36,197 nt of DNA, taken from Bacteroidales bacterium. GTDB taxonomy: Bacteria > Bacteroidota > Bacteroidia > Bacteroidales > F082. Location of the stretch: NCBI GenBank assembly GCA_017381865.1, contig JAFOBJ010000063.1, forward strand, positions 1 through 36,197, written 5' to 3'. A model generated the notes under the pieces. The model ran no database searches. It saw only the letters and a program-made list of their open reading frames with translations, and was not told the DNA's origin. Below, one piece after another: positions 14,471-23,931 of the stretch (positions within the stretch are counted from its first letter, which is position 1; each line of letters opens with the position of its first letter). The translations under genes were made by a program, and so were the position numbers.

Positions 14471-16927
14471 TTACTTATTAAATATGAGTTTCATGCTGTT
14501 TGTGTCAAATTCAAAATCTCCAAATTGTTTGAGAGCTTCTTGACCAATCAGCCAATCTGTTTTCAAATTGTTATAAACTGTTACTTTGATATTTTGTACA
14601 CTGCGGTCTGCAATGTGCATCTCTCTGATGATGAATTCCGCTCTGTCGGCAACAGCTCCAACTTTAATAATCTTGTCAATATTGTCGCCAATGAAATCGT
14701 CTTTCGTAATGATGCCGTCATTCAATAATGACATGACTTTCTTCTGCGATACGCCGAATGTGAAGTCTTTATTATATGTCACACGTTCTGTATATGCGTT
14801 AATGATGGCTTTAAATGTTACAAAGCCTTGCTTGTCAACAACAATTTCTGTTACGTTATCTTCTGGCCTGAGCTGTACATCTGCCATTTGGTCGTCACTG
14901 ATGTCCTCTCGTGGAACATAATCCTTGCTGATGACCTTAAATTCTGTTCTACGATTGAGCTGATGCGCAAATTCTTGTACTTCTTTTGGCAGACTATTGA
15001 TGTATTCTTCAGTGAGTTTTGTTCCTGAAGTAATGACAAAATTGTTATGTTTATAGTCTTTTTGTAAGGTTCTTGGAACTCTTTCTCCATAACCTTTTGC
15101 TTTAAGTCTGTATGGGTCAATACCTCTGATTACCAAATAGTCACATACAGATTGAGCACGTTTTTGTGACAAAATGTCATTGCTTTCGTGTGTGTCTCTG
15201 CTGTCGGTATGTGAACCTAACTCAATTGTAATATTAGGATTGACTTGTAGCATTTCAATAAGTCCTCGTAAGGAATCTTCAAATTGTGGACGCAATTCCC
15301 AGCTTGCCAAATCGTACAAAATGTCTGGCAAAACAACTGGATTGTCAGGAATAGTGCTTATTTGATAATCTTTAACGAAATCCTGACTTGTTTCAAAGCC
15401 AACTGTAGTTATCGTATCAGTAAATGAGAAATAATTTTTCTTGTTGATAGTCAAGATATAAGTTTCATTTGGTTTGATTTGTGAATTTGTAAACATAAAA
15501 GCTCCAGACTCACTGCTCTTTGTTGAAAGTTTGGAACCTTTAGAATTTGTTATTCTAACATCAGCGCCTTCAACGAATTGCAAACTGTTTTGATTCTTGA
15601 TTGTTCCGCTAAGTGTGAACAAGACTGGTGGTTCGATGAAATAATATATGTCATCATCTAAGCCATTTTTTGAGTTTCTGTTGCTGATGAAAAATCCTCT
15701 TTCTTCAGTAGGGTGGAATGTTATTCCAAAATCATTGCCTATAGAGTTGAAAGGATGTCTGAGGTTTACAGGTTCTGTCCATTCTCCTAACGAGTCTAAT
15801 GTCGTTACGAAAATGTCTAATCCGCCCATTCCGCCATGACCATTTGACGCAAAATATAATGTGCTGTCATTTCTCATGTATGGATAAAGTTCGTCGCCTG
15901 CTGTGTTTATTAAATCGCCTAAGTTTCTAGGACGGCCGAATTCTTCGCCTGTGCTTTCTCTTTCTGAAAACCAAATGTCTTTGCCACCTAAGCCGTTTTT
16001 TCTTTCAGAAGCGAAGAATAATTTCAATTCATCGCTTGATAATGTTGGATGTCCAACTACATCTAATGAGTCGATAGTTTTTATTTCAACAGTAATTGGG
16101 TCGCCCCACATACTTCCAGAGCGTGAAGCTTTCATGATTTGGCATCCTGATGCTCTTTTTTTATGATTTGGACAACGTGTGAAGTATAATGTTGAGAATG
16201 ATTTATTTATGAAAGGCATTCCATCGCTGCCTGCAGAATTGATGCCTTCTTCATCTGTTAATATGGCTTCTTCCCATTCACCTTGTTTATTTTGTCGTGC
16301 TGTATAAAAGTCAGCAAAATGTTGACCTGTTATGGCGTCCTTTTCTTTTGTTACGCCGCCTTCTCTGGTGGAGGAGATGATAATTTCGTTATAATTGCTT
16401 GATGTCCATGCTACGCCAAAATCTGAAGCGCGTGAATTTATTTTCTTAATTTGTGTTACTTCATATTTCGTTGGAGTTTCAAGCCATATTTGTATGTTTG
16501 CGAGATCTTTCAATGCAGCGGTACATCTATAGTCGTCTGGATTTAACTCGTTGTAAATGGCATAGTTCGCAGCTGCATCTTCGTATTTCTTGTTTCTTTT
16601 TAAAACTTCTGCATAATAGAAATATATTATCGGATATTTCTTTGGATATTCAGTTTTAAGTAGGCGTTTGTAATGTGATTCAGCCTGTTTTGTTGCTTCT
16701 GTAATTCTATAACATTCTGCAAGTTGATATGTGATATAATTACGAATGTCTTCGTTCTTTTTCTTGCCGCTTTTTTTGTAAGCTTTTTTATATCGTTCTA
16801 TGGCTGTGTTATATTGCTTGCGTTCATATGCGATATCCGCTGATTTACAAGCTTTTCTTTGAGCTAAAATCGGCTGGATACTGAATAGTATTGTAATTAT
16901 AAATGTGAAAATGATTTTCCTTGTCAT
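14471..16927 (-). CDS. PorE-like OmpA-family protein with C-terminal retropepsin-like domain
   Basis: 818 residues in this order: signal peptide (1-22, LA-Q, no lipobox), TPR region (about 24-140), WD40/PD40-type beta-propeller repeats (about 165-425), carboxypeptidase-regulatory-like domain (about 436-525), and an OmpA peptidoglycan-binding domain (533-665; GSHTDSRDT, LSQKRAQSV, LNRRTEF). The first part matches the domain order of PorE of the type IX secretion system (P. gingivalis PG1058), though PorE is a lipoprotein. An extra domain at about 690-818 looks like a retropepsin fold (end motif LIGQEALKQFGDFEFD). The usual DTGAS is T723-F-G-V-S727, so the catalytic Asp is missing and protease activity is unlikely. 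It heads the operon with purM, prfA and pyrF, with a good promoter upstream. Confidence 0.85.
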   Translation of the reverse strand: MTRKIIFTFIITILFSIQPILAQRKACKSADIAYERKQYNTAIERYKKAYKKSGKKKNEDIRNYITYQLAECYRITEATKQAESHYKRLLKTEYPKKYPIIYFYYAEVLKRNKKYEDAAANYAIYNELNPDDYRCTAALKDLANIQIWLETPTKYEVTQIKKINSRASDFGVAWTSSNYNEIIISSTREGGVTKEKDAITGQHFADFYTARQNKQGEWEEAILTDEEGINSAGSDGMPFINKSFSTLYFTRCPNHKKRASGCQIMKASRSGSMWGDPITVEIKTIDSLDVVGHPTLSSDELKLFFASERKNGLGGKDIWFSERESTGEEFGRPRNLGDLINTAGDELYPYMRNDSTLYFASNGHGGMGGLDIFVTTLDSLGEWTEPVNLRHPFNSIGNDFGITFHPTEERGFFISNRNSKNGLDDDIYYFIEPPVLFTLSGTIKNQNSLQFVEGADVRITNSKGSKLSTKSSESGAFMFTNSQIKPNETYILTINKKNYFSFTDTITTVGFETSQDFVKDYQISTIPDNPVVLPDILYDLASWELRPQFEDSLRGLIEMLQVNPNITIELGSHTDSRDTHESNDILSQKRAQSVCDYLVIRGIDPYRLKAKGYGERVPRTLQKDYKHNNFVITSGTKLTEEYINSLPKEVQEFAHQLNRRTEFKVISKDYVPREDISDDQMADVQLRPEDNVTEIVVDKQGFVTFKAIINAYTERVTYNKDFTFGVSQKKVMSLLNDGIITKDDFIGDNIDKIIKVGAVADRAEFIIREMHIADRSVQNIKVTVYNNLKTDWLIGQEALKQFGDFEFDTNSMKLIFNK

Positions 16928-16967
16928 ATATTAACCTTTTAATTAAGGTGTAACGCAAATATTGTTA

Positions 16968-16997
16968 CAAAAGTATAAAAAAAAACGATATAATCAA
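16968..16997 (-). promoter_or_regulatory. Promoter of the OmpA-purM-prfA-pyrF operon
   Basis: On the minus strand TTG (16995-16997), a 19-base spacer and TACTTTTG (16968-16975) match the Bacteroidota -33 and -7 consensus exactly, 40 bases before the ATG at 16927. Confidence 0.8.
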
Positions 16998-17055
16998 TAT
17001 TAGATTTCATTAAAACTTTAGCAATGAGCATTGGACTTTGAGCTTTGTTTCTTGT

Positions 17056-17093
17056 AAAAAAAAAGACGCCACATTTAAATGTGACGTCTTTTT
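17056..17093. terminator. Terminator of secDF, symmetric
   Basis: AAAAAGACGCCACATTTAAA and the matching arm ATGTGACGTCTTTTT form a long hairpin with T-runs on both strands. On the minus strand it lies about 20 bases after the secDF stop. No plus-strand gene ends here. The GACG(T/C)CA arm is shared with the terminators at 1414-1448 and 6626-6700. Confidence 0.9.
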
Positions 17094-17111
17094 AGAGCAT
17101 AAGCCTAAATA

Positions 17112-20100
17112 TTATTTATTTTTGTTATTAGCTGCTTCTAATTCTGCATCGTATTGTTTTCCTTTGAATAATCTGTATGCCAAAGGTGAAGCAATGAATA
17201 ATGATGAGAATGTACCAGCAATCATACCAACTAACAATGCGAATACGAAACCACGGATTGTTTCACCACCGAAGATGAAGATAGCTAACAATACAACGAT
17301 TGTAGTTCCTGATGTATTGATTGTACGCAATAATGTGCTGTTGTTTGCGCTATTGAAGAGTTCTCTCCAACCTCTCTTAGGGAATAATGTTACGTTTTCA
17401 CGAACACGGTCGAAGATAACCACTGTGTTGTTGATAGAATAACCGATGATTGTCAAAACAGCAGCGATGAATGATTGGTTGACTTCCATTGTGAATGGTA
17501 ATACATTGTTGAACAATGAGTACATACCGATAACGATCAATGTGTCGTGAGCCAAACAAACGATGCTTGACAAACCATATTGCCATCTCTTGAAACGGAT
17601 AGCGATGTAAACGAACATAACAACGAGTGATACGATGACGGCAACGAAAGCTTTGCGTGTTACGTCGTCAGCAACTGTAGCACCAACTTTTTGTGAGCTC
17701 AAAATACCGAGTAATACGTTGCTCTTGTCTGAGTCTGTTGTGAATTGTTCGTATGTCATTTCTGTTTCATACAAGTCTTTGAGTACGTTGTAGATAAGAC
17801 CTTGGATTTCTGCGTCAACATCTTGTGCGTTGTCGTTAATCTTATAGTCTGTTGTTATCTTAACTTGACGGCTTGGACCGTATGTCTTAACTTCTGGAAC
17901 GTTTTCAAATTCTTTAACATTTGCTAAAGCACTGCGAACTTCGTTAACAGTAACGTCTTTGTCGAAACGAACAACATAGTTACGTCCACCTTTGAAGTCG
18001 ATACCGAGGTTTAATCCGCGGACTGCTAAAGAACCAACGCTGATAGCGATAACAACGCCAGCGATGATAGCAGCTGTTTTACCGAACTTGATGAAGTCGA
18101 ATGAAGTGTTCTTCATGAAGTTGCGTGTAGCGTTATTTGAGAAGTTGATATTCTTGTCTTTCTTCAACCAACCTTCGAATACTAAACGTGTGATGAAGAT
18201 TGATGTGAATAATGATGTAGCGATACCAATCATCAATGTTGTAGCGAAACCTTGAACAGGACCTGTACCGAATTCGAACAATACGAATGCTGTCAAGAAT
18301 GTTGTGATGTTACCGTCGAGGATAGCTGAGTAAGCTGCTTTGTAACCGTCAGCGATAGCTGATTTCAAGCCTTTACCTGCGCGTAATTCTTCTTTGATAC
18401 GTTCGAAGATGATAACGTTAGAGTCAACAGCCATACCGAGTGTCAAAACGATACCAGCGATACCAGGCAATGTTAAAACTGTTCCGAATGATGCTAAAAC
18501 ACCGAACATGAAGAAGATGTTTACTAATAATGCTGCGTTTGCTGCGACACCAGCTTTGTTGTAGAAGAACAACATGTAAACAAGAACGAGGATGAAAGCG
18601 ATAACGAATGACCAGAGACCTGATTGGATAGCTTCTTGACCTAATGATGGACCAACAACGTTTTCTTCAAGAATTCTAGCAGGAGCTGGTAATTTACCTG
18701 CTTTCAAGATGTTAGCTAAGTCTTGTGCTTCTTCAACTGTCATGTCACCACCAGAGATTGAAGAACGACCGCTTGGAATTTCGTCGTTAACAACTGGATA
18801 TGAATATACATAACCGTCAAGAACGATAGCAACTTGTTTGCCAATGTTTTCGCCTGTTAAACGTTTCCATGTTTTTGCACCTTCGCTGTTCATTTGGATT
18901 GTAACTTCAACGCGATTGTTTTGGTCGTAGTCTTGACGTGCATCAACGATAACTTCACCGCCGAGAGCTGCTTTGTTTTCGCGTGATGTCTTTAATGCTA
19001 CGAGGTCGATATATTCTGTACCATCTTCAGCAACATTAGGTTTTACGCACCATGCAAATCTTACGTTGCGTGGGAATACATTCTTAACTTGTTTGAGCAT
19101 TCTGTTGACATTAGCTGTATCTTTTACTAAAGCCATACCAACGCGTGCTGTTTGTGCTGGGTAAACTTGACCCATTTCGTTTTGAATGTATGAAGGTGTT
19201 AAATAATTATAAAGCTGATATAAAGATTCTGATTCTGCAGAAACTTCATTTTCAGCGTCTTTTTCTAAGTCTGCTAAAAGAGCTGGTTCTTCGCTGTCTT
19301 CTGTAGCAACTGTTTCTTTAACTTCTTCAGTTTCAGATTTTGCTAAATCTTCGTTAGCTTTGTTGATTTCAGCGAGACGAGCATTAGCTTCATTGAAATA
19401 TTCATAAAGTTCTGTGAAGTTGTATGTTTCCCAGAATTCGAGTTGTGCTGTACCTTGTAAAAGTTTACGAACACGTTTAGGATCTTTGATACCTGGAAGT
19501 TCAACAAGGATACGACCTGAGTTTTCTAATTTTTGGATGTTTGGTTGTGCAACGCCGAAACGGTCGATACGAGTTCTTAAAATTTGGTATGAACGGTCGA
19601 TAGCGCTGTTTGTTTCTTCTTTGATAACACTTAAAACTTCGTCATTTGTTGAGTTTACTGTTATGCCTTTATCTTTGAATTCGAACAAGAAGATAGGAGC
19701 TAATTTAGCGTTAGGATCTAATTGTTGGAAAGCATCGCCGAATAAATCAACGAAATCTCTTTGACTGTTAAGGTGTTGTTCGTTTGCCATTTGTAAAGCT
19801 TGAACGAAAACTGGGTCTGTGCTGTGACCTGAGAGAACTTCAATGATGTCTGGAACTGATACTTCCATCATAACGTTCATACCACCTTTAAGGTCAAGAC
19901 CTAAATTGATTTCCATTTCTTTTGCTTGACGATAAGTTTGTCCGAAAACAGGATAAACTTTAACTGTGCTCATTGAGTCTAAATAGTAAGTCTCTCTAGC
20001 ACCTTGAATTGAATCTAATAAGTAATCGTAAGCATTTTGATCACCATTAGCAAGAGTTTCTGCCATTTTCACAGACTCTGCGCTTGTAGCATATTCAGCA

Positions 20101-20204
20101 GCTTTCTTTTCAACTTGTCTTGTCACAAATGAGAAAGACAATTGATACAAAGAAATAACAGCTAAAATAACTGCTAACAATTTGATAACTCCTTTGTTTT
20201 GCAT
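17112..20204 (-). CDS. secDF: Fused SecD-SecF protein translocase subunit
   Basis: Inner-membrane subunit that uses the proton gradient to pull exported proteins through SecYEG. The 1030-residue fusion of SecD and SecF is usual in Bacteroidota. SecD landmarks are the first membrane helix (about 5-25), GLDLKGG (102-108), the P1 periplasmic domain with RTRIDRFGVAQP, and the membrane block with LTLGMAVDSNVIIFERI. SecF begins near residue 700 and shows LGIDFKGG (about 733-740) and IIGYSINNTVVIFDRVREN. An acidic, Glu/Ala-rich stretch (about 285-330) interrupts the P1 region and is probably a flexible insertion. It is a single-gene unit with its own promoter and terminator. All signal-peptide proteins in this window would depend on it. 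Confidence 0.97.
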   Translation of the reverse strand: MQNKGVIKLLAVILAVISLYQLSFSFVTRQVEKKAAEYATSAESVKMAETLANGDQNAYDYLLDSIQGARETYYLDSMSTVKVYPVFGQTYRQAKEMEINLGLDLKGGMNVMMEVSVPDIIEVLSGHSTDPVFVQALQMANEQHLNSQRDFVDLFGDAFQQLDPNAKLAPIFLFEFKDKGITVNSTNDEVLSVIKEETNSAIDRSYQILRTRIDRFGVAQPNIQKLENSGRILVELPGIKDPKRVRKLLQGTAQLEFWETYNFTELYEYFNEANARLAEINKANEDLAKSETEEVKETVATEDSEEPALLADLEKDAENEVSAESESLYQLYNYLTPSYIQNEMGQVYPAQTARVGMALVKDTANVNRMLKQVKNVFPRNVRFAWCVKPNVAEDGTEYIDLVALKTSRENKAALGGEVIVDARQDYDQNNRVEVTIQMNSEGAKTWKRLTGENIGKQVAIVLDGYVYSYPVVNDEIPSGRSSISGGDMTVEEAQDLANILKAGKLPAPARILEENVVGPSLGQEAIQSGLWSFVIAFILVLVYMLFFYNKAGVAANAALLVNIFFMFGVLASFGTVLTLPGIAGIVLTLGMAVDSNVIIFERIKEELRAGKGLKSAIADGYKAAYSAILDGNITTFLTAFVLFEFGTGPVQGFATTLMIGIATSLFTSIFITRLVFEGWLKKDKNINFSNNATRNFMKNTSFDFIKFGKTAAIIAGVVIAISVGSLAVRGLNLGIDFKGGRNYVVRFDKDVTVNEVRSALANVKEFENVPEVKTYGPSRQVKITTDYKINDNAQDVDAEIQGLIYNVLKDLYETEMTYEQFTTDSDKSNVLLGILSSQKVGATVADDVTRKAFVAVIVSLVVMFVYIAIRFKRWQYGLSSIVCLAHDTLIVIGMYSLFNNVLPFTMEVNQSFIAAVLTIIGYSINNTVVIFDRVRENVTLFPKRGWRELFNSANNSTLLRTINTSGTTIVVLLAIFIFGGETIRGFVFALLVGMIAGTFSSLFIASPLAYRLFKGKQYDAELEAANNKNK

Positions 20205-20269
20205 TGTAAATCTATTTTTTATGATTAATTAATTTCAAAGATAAATTGATAAATTTATTTTTTGGGGTG

Positions 20270-20300
20270 CAAAAATAAGATTTTTTTGTTTCAATTACAA
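20270..20300 (-). promoter_or_regulatory. Promoter of secDF
   Basis: On the minus strand TTG (20298-20300), 20 bases, then TATTTTTG (20270-20277). A second perfect -7 box, TATCTTTG (20236-20243), is closer to the ATG at 20204 but lacks a -33 partner at the right distance. Confidence 0.65.
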
Positions 20301-20315
20301 GTGTTTTTTTTAAAA

Positions 20316-20425
20316 GTTACTAAGATGTTAAGATACTAAGATTCTAAGTCATAAATTCATTATATAACTCAGCATCTCAGCGTCTTAGCAACTTAATATC
20401 TTAGTAACTCAGTGTCTTAATATCT
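20316..20425 (-). repeat. CTAAGATATTAAG tandem and inverted array at the permease stop codon
   Basis: On the minus strand, units such as CTTAGATATTAAG and CTAAGATATTAAG start in the last three codons (LRY) and stop of the ABC permease. A 25-base arm at 20384-20408 is nearly the inverse of 20316-20340, so the transcript could fold into a long imperfect hairpin. Confidence 0.8.
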
Positions 20426-21340
20426 AAGCCATTTCCAAATTTCTTTGAAAGTAGGCTTTTTACCATACATTAAGATTCCTGTTCTGTAAATCTTAGCAGC
20501 AACCCATGTGACTAATACAAATGTAATTATTAATACAGCAATAGAAATGCCTAATTGCCAATATGGTACACCAAATGGAATTCTAATCATCATAGCTATA
20601 GGTGATGTGAATGGAATCATTGATAACCATAATGTTAAACCGCTTTCTGGATTGTCCATCATTACTGGCGAACATACCATGGCTAAAATCATAGGAATTG
20701 TTAATATCGTTATGAATTGATTGCTGTCTGTCTCGTTATCAACCATTCCTCCAATAGCTGCAAATAGTGCCGCATAAAGTAAAAATCCAAATAAAAAGTA
20801 AAATAAGAAACTCCACAATATTGCGCTGAAGTTTATACTTTGCATCATTTCAACAGCTTCTAACATAATGTCTTGACCAGCATTGCTTTCAGTTAACTGA
20901 CTGATTTCTTCTGTCATGACGGTGCCTGTTGGTGACATGATTTCTGGACCTAATATAATGCTGCTTGCAACAAAATAAATCGCTAATGTTAATACAATCC
21001 ATGCGGCAAATTGTGTTAACCCAACCATCGCATTGCCAATGATTTTTCCCATCATTAATTCAAATGGCTTTACTGAACTGATGATGACTTCAACGATGCG
21101 ATTTGTCTTTTCAACAATGACACTCCTTAATACATGACTGCTGAATAAAAATACTAAGAAATATATCACAAAGGCAAGCAAAATGCCTATAATTGATTCT
21201 AACTCAGTATATCTTGTCTCTTCGTTTTCTTCTTCATCTATACGAATGTTCGTGATGTTGATATTTGTACTCGCCGATTTGACAATGTCTGGGTCAATGC
21301 CAGATGCTAGCAGTTTCTTGTGCTCGACTTCTTTTTTCAT
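20417..21340 (-). CDS. ABC-2 type permease, C-terminal part (split gene)
   Basis: 307 residues with about six hydrophobic segments (for example IIGILLAFVIYFLVFL and ISIAVLIITFVLVTW) and the C-terminal RTGILMYGKKPT motif, which from memory is typical of Bacteroidota NatB-like permeases. The family normally has one membrane helix, a large outside domain and then this block, in one protein of about 430-440 residues. Here the N-terminal part is a separate upstream frame, and the ATG lies in the middle of the expected outside domain. The two frames overlap by four bases (ATGA). Together with the ATPase gene it would form an exporter of unknown substrate. Either a single indel has broken the gene or the two halves are made separately by coupled translation. 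Confidence 0.75.
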   Translation of the reverse strand: MKKEVEHKKLLASGIDPDIVKSASTNINITNIRIDEEENEETRYTELESIIGILLAFVIYFLVFLFSSHVLRSVIVEKTNRIVEVIISSVKPFELMMGKIIGNAMVGLTQFAAWIVLTLAIYFVASSIILGPEIMSPTGTVMTEEISQLTESNAGQDIMLEAVEMMQSINFSAILWSFLFYFLFGFLLYAALFAAIGGMVDNETDSNQFITILTIPMILAMVCSPVMMDNPESGLTLWLSMIPFTSPIAMMIRIPFGVPYWQLGISIAVLIITFVLVTWVAAKIYRTGILMYGKKPTFKEIWKWLRY

Positions 21341-21738
21341 AGTGTTTCTATGTAACTACTTAAAGTCATAGGAACCTGCTTGTTACTGAATAATTTAGCA
21401 TTGACAGGGATGTTTAGTGAGGTGCCCGGTATATATAAAATGGCATCATAAACTTCTTCAATGACGAGTTTTTTCAAACTGTCGATGTTTTCGTTTTCGT
21501 CATGATAAACAAAAGTGTTTGCATCAGTATTGGTGAATTTCTGATAAAACCATCCAGTTTCATCTAGTACGGCAATCGCTTTTTTTGATTCTATTTTGTC
21601 GGAATTGAGTGCGAGTAGGGTGGGGGCAATCATTAAGGCTACAAAAAATATTGGTCCTAAAAAGGTTATTATCAAGAAACTCTTATTCTTTACCCTAGTT
21701 AAATATTCTCGCTTTATTATTATGCCTAATTTATTCAT
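21337..21738 (-). CDS. ABC-2 type permease, N-terminal part (split gene)
   Basis: 133 residues: a conserved start KLGIIIKREYLTRVKNKSF, one membrane helix (about 22-45) and the first half of the extracytoplasmic domain, ending at SSYIETL followed by TGA. Homologous proteins continue directly into the sequence found in the next frame (KKEVEHKKLLASGID). The frame of the downstream part has a TAG 18 bases before its ATG, so a shift would have to occur in that short stretch, which has no long homopolymer. It starts 38 bases after the ATPase gene. An assembly or sequencing indel is possible. Confidence 0.75.
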   Translation of the reverse strand: MNKLGIIIKREYLTRVKNKSFLIITFLGPIFFVALMIAPTLLALNSDKIESKKAIAVLDETGWFYQKFTNTDANTFVYHDENENIDSLKKLVIEEVYDAILYIPGTSLNIPVNAKLFSNKQVPMTLSSYIETL

Positions 21739-21776
21739 AAATCTTAAACTTTAAACTGTTATAAATTCTCAATGTC

Positions 21777-22691
21777 TCAACCTTTGATTTTATTGATGAA
21801 AATGTCGTTGATTGAAGGTAATAATTCGCGATATGAAACAATTGTGCCTTTTTCGGTAAGGTAATTAATCAAAGTGTTAGGATTGTTTTCTTTGTCGGAA
21901 CTTATGACTAATGTTGTTTCTTCGTTTTTGTCTTCTTTTTCTGAAACAATAGTGAAACCATCTGGGAGATTTATTGTCTCTGTATCTTTACGTTTCAAAA
22001 CGACTTCAAAGCTGTGATCTTTGAAATCTTGCTTTATTTGATAGACGCTGCCTTCAAGGACTTTCTCACCTTTATTAATAAGCATGATATTGTCGCACAA
22101 TTCTTCAACCGACGCCATGTTGTGTGTTGAAAAGATAATTGTCGCTCCTTTATCGCGAAGTTCAAGAATTTCTTTTTTAAGAAGATTGACGTTGATAGGG
22201 TCGAAGCCAGAGAATGGTTCGTCGAAGATAAGTAGTTGAGGATTATGTATTACAGTTACAATGAATTGTATTTTTTGCTGCATACCTTTACTTAACTCTT
22301 CAACTTTTTTATCCCACCAGTTTGTAATTCCAAATTTATGAAACCATTGTTTGAGTCTTTTTTCTGCATCTTTCTTACTTACGCCTTTCAGTTGTGCAAG
22401 GTATATTGCTTGCTCGCCAACTTTCATAGCTTTATACAAGCCACGTTCCTCAGGAAGATAGCCGATGTCAGAAATATGACTGCGATTTAATTTTTCTCCG
22501 TTAAAGATTATTTCACCTTCGTCAGGAGCTGTTATTTGGTTTAACATTCTGATCAGTGTGGTCTTTCCAGCTCCATTAGGTCCAAGCAAACCGTAAATGC
22601 TTTGTTTTGGTACATTGATGCTGATGTTATTCAATGCTTTATAATCGCCATACGTTTTGCTGACGTTGTTGATTTTAATGATGTTAGTCAT
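21777..22691 (-). CDS. ABC transporter ATP-binding protein (NatA-like)
   Basis: 304-residue ATPase that powers the adjacent ABC-2 permease at the inner membrane. Walker A is GPNGAGKTT (37-45), the Q-loop region follows in MLNQIT, the signature is LSKGMQQK (133-140), Walker B LLIFDEP (153-159), and the H-loop lies in STHNM. A C-terminal extension of about 80 residues (from about 220) is common in this subfamily. It is the first gene of a probable ATPase-permease operon. The natA/natB pair exports sodium in Bacillus, but the substrate here cannot be told from sequence, so no gene symbol is given. Confidence 0.92.
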   Translation of the reverse strand: MTNIIKINNVSKTYGDYKALNNISINVPKQSIYGLLGPNGAGKTTLIRMLNQITAPDEGEIIFNGEKLNRSHISDIGYLPEERGLYKAMKVGEQAIYLAQLKGVSKKDAEKRLKQWFHKFGITNWWDKKVEELSKGMQQKIQFIVTVIHNPQLLIFDEPFSGFDPINVNLLKKEILELRDKGATIIFSTHNMASVEELCDNIMLINKGEKVLEGSVYQIKQDFKDHSFEVVLKRKDTETINLPDGFTIVSEKEDKNEETTLVISSDKENNPNTLINYLTEKGTIVSYRELLPSINDIFINKIKG

Positions 22692-22715
22692 GGTTTATTA
22701 TTTTGGCAATGAACA

Positions 22716-22766
22716 ATGAGCTGTGAGCCAAGAGCCTTAACTCATTGCTCATAGCTCACAGCTCAT
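22716..22766 (-). repeat. Inverted GAGCTGTGAG-type repeat after dnaJ
   Basis: ATGAGCTGTGAGC (22716-22728) and GCTCACAGCTCAT (22754-22766) form a perfect 13-base inverted repeat. The array starts about 5 bases after the dnaJ stop and is related to the CTCATAGCTCGTAGCTCATG stretch at 244-263. It may terminate dnaJ transcription, but no T-run follows. Confidence 0.8.
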
Positions 22767-22772
22767 GGCTTA

Positions 22773-23915
22773 TTAACTAAAGAATTTTTTGAATTTTTTA
22801 AACGGATTTTTGTCTTTGTCAGAAGCTGGGTTCATGTTTTCGCTTTCTAATAACGATTTCATGATTTTTTCTTCTTCTTTGTTGAGATGTTTTGGTGTCC
22901 ACACATTTACATTCACTAAAAGGTCGCCTCTGCCGTAGCTGTTTAGTTCAGGTAATCCTTTTCCTTTTAATCTTATAATTTCGCCACTTTGTGTTCCTGC
23001 TGGAATCTTTATTTCTGTAGTGCCATTGATGATTGGAATTTCTATGGTAGTTCCTAATGCAGCTTGTGGGAAACTTATGAAGAGGTTGTGGATTAAGTCG
23101 TTTCCGTCTCTTTCTAAGTTTTTGTCTTTTTCTTCTTCAATCAAGATAATAAGGTCGCCAGCTATGCCGTTTCTTGCTCCGGCGTTGCCTTGGCCTCTTA
23201 CTGACAGTTGCATTCCTTCTGCAACGCCGGCTGGAATATTGAGTTCTATTATTTCTTCACTCTTTACAATTCCGTTGCCTTGGCATTCTGGACATTTGTT
23301 TTTAATTATTTTTCCTTCACCGCCACAATTAGGACATGTGGAAACTGTTTGCATTTGTCCGAAGATGGAGTTTTGTATCTTTACAGTCTGACCTCTTCCG
23401 TTACATGTAGGACATGTTTCAAAGTTGTTGTCTTTGGCTCCGCTGCCTCCGCAATGTTGACAAGGAACATATTTGTTGACTTTGACTTTCTTTTTTACAC
23501 CTTCATTAATTTCGCTGAGATTTAACTTTACGCGAATACGAAGATTACTGCCTCTGTTTACATGTCTTTGTGCTTGTCTTCCGCCACCGAAACCGCTGCT
23601 GAATCCAAATCCTCCGCCACCAAAAAGGTCGCTGAAAATGTCTCCGAAATGACTGAAAATGTCATCCATTCCGCTGAAACCTTGTTGACCGTGCATGCCA
23701 GCATGACCGAATTGGTCGTAACGTGAACGTTTTTCTGGATTGCTTAAAACTTCGTATGCTTCAGCGGCTTCCTTGAATTTTTCCTCAGCTTCTTTATTAT
23801 CTGGATTTTTATCTGGGTGATATTTGATGGCCATCTTACGATAGGCTTTCTTTATCTCTTCGCTTGTAGCATTTTTAGGTACTTCTAGTACTTCGTAATA
23901 ATCCCTTTTCTCCAT
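22773..23915 (-). CDS. dnaJ: Chaperone protein DnaJ
   Basis: Hsp40 co-chaperone that delivers unfolded proteins to DnaK and stimulates its ATPase, in the cytoplasm. The 380-residue class I layout is complete. The J domain (1-70) has HPD at 33-35. The Gly/Phe-rich linker (about 75-110) follows. The zinc domain has four CxxCxGxG repeats ([32 protein letters not shown]). Two C-terminal substrate-binding beta domains complete it. It starts 16 bases after grpE and is surely co-transcribed with it. dnaK is not in this window. Confidence 0.97.
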   Translation of the reverse strand: MEKRDYYEVLEVPKNATSEEIKKAYRKMAIKYHPDKNPDNKEAEEKFKEAAEAYEVLSNPEKRSRYDQFGHAGMHGQQGFSGMDDIFSHFGDIFSDLFGGGGFGFSSGFGGGRQAQRHVNRGSNLRIRVKLNLSEINEGVKKKVKVNKYVPCQHCGGSGAKDNNFETCPTCNGRGQTVKIQNSIFGQMQTVSTCPNCGGEGKIIKNKCPECQGNGIVKSEEIIELNIPAGVAEGMQLSVRGQGNAGARNGIAGDLIILIEEEKDKNLERDGNDLIHNLFISFPQAALGTTIEIPIINGTTEIKIPAGTQSGEIIRLKGKGLPELNSYGRGDLLVNVNVWTPKHLNKEEEKIMKSLLESENMNPASDKDKNPFKKFKKFFS

Positions 23916-23931
23916 CGTATTATATTATAAA

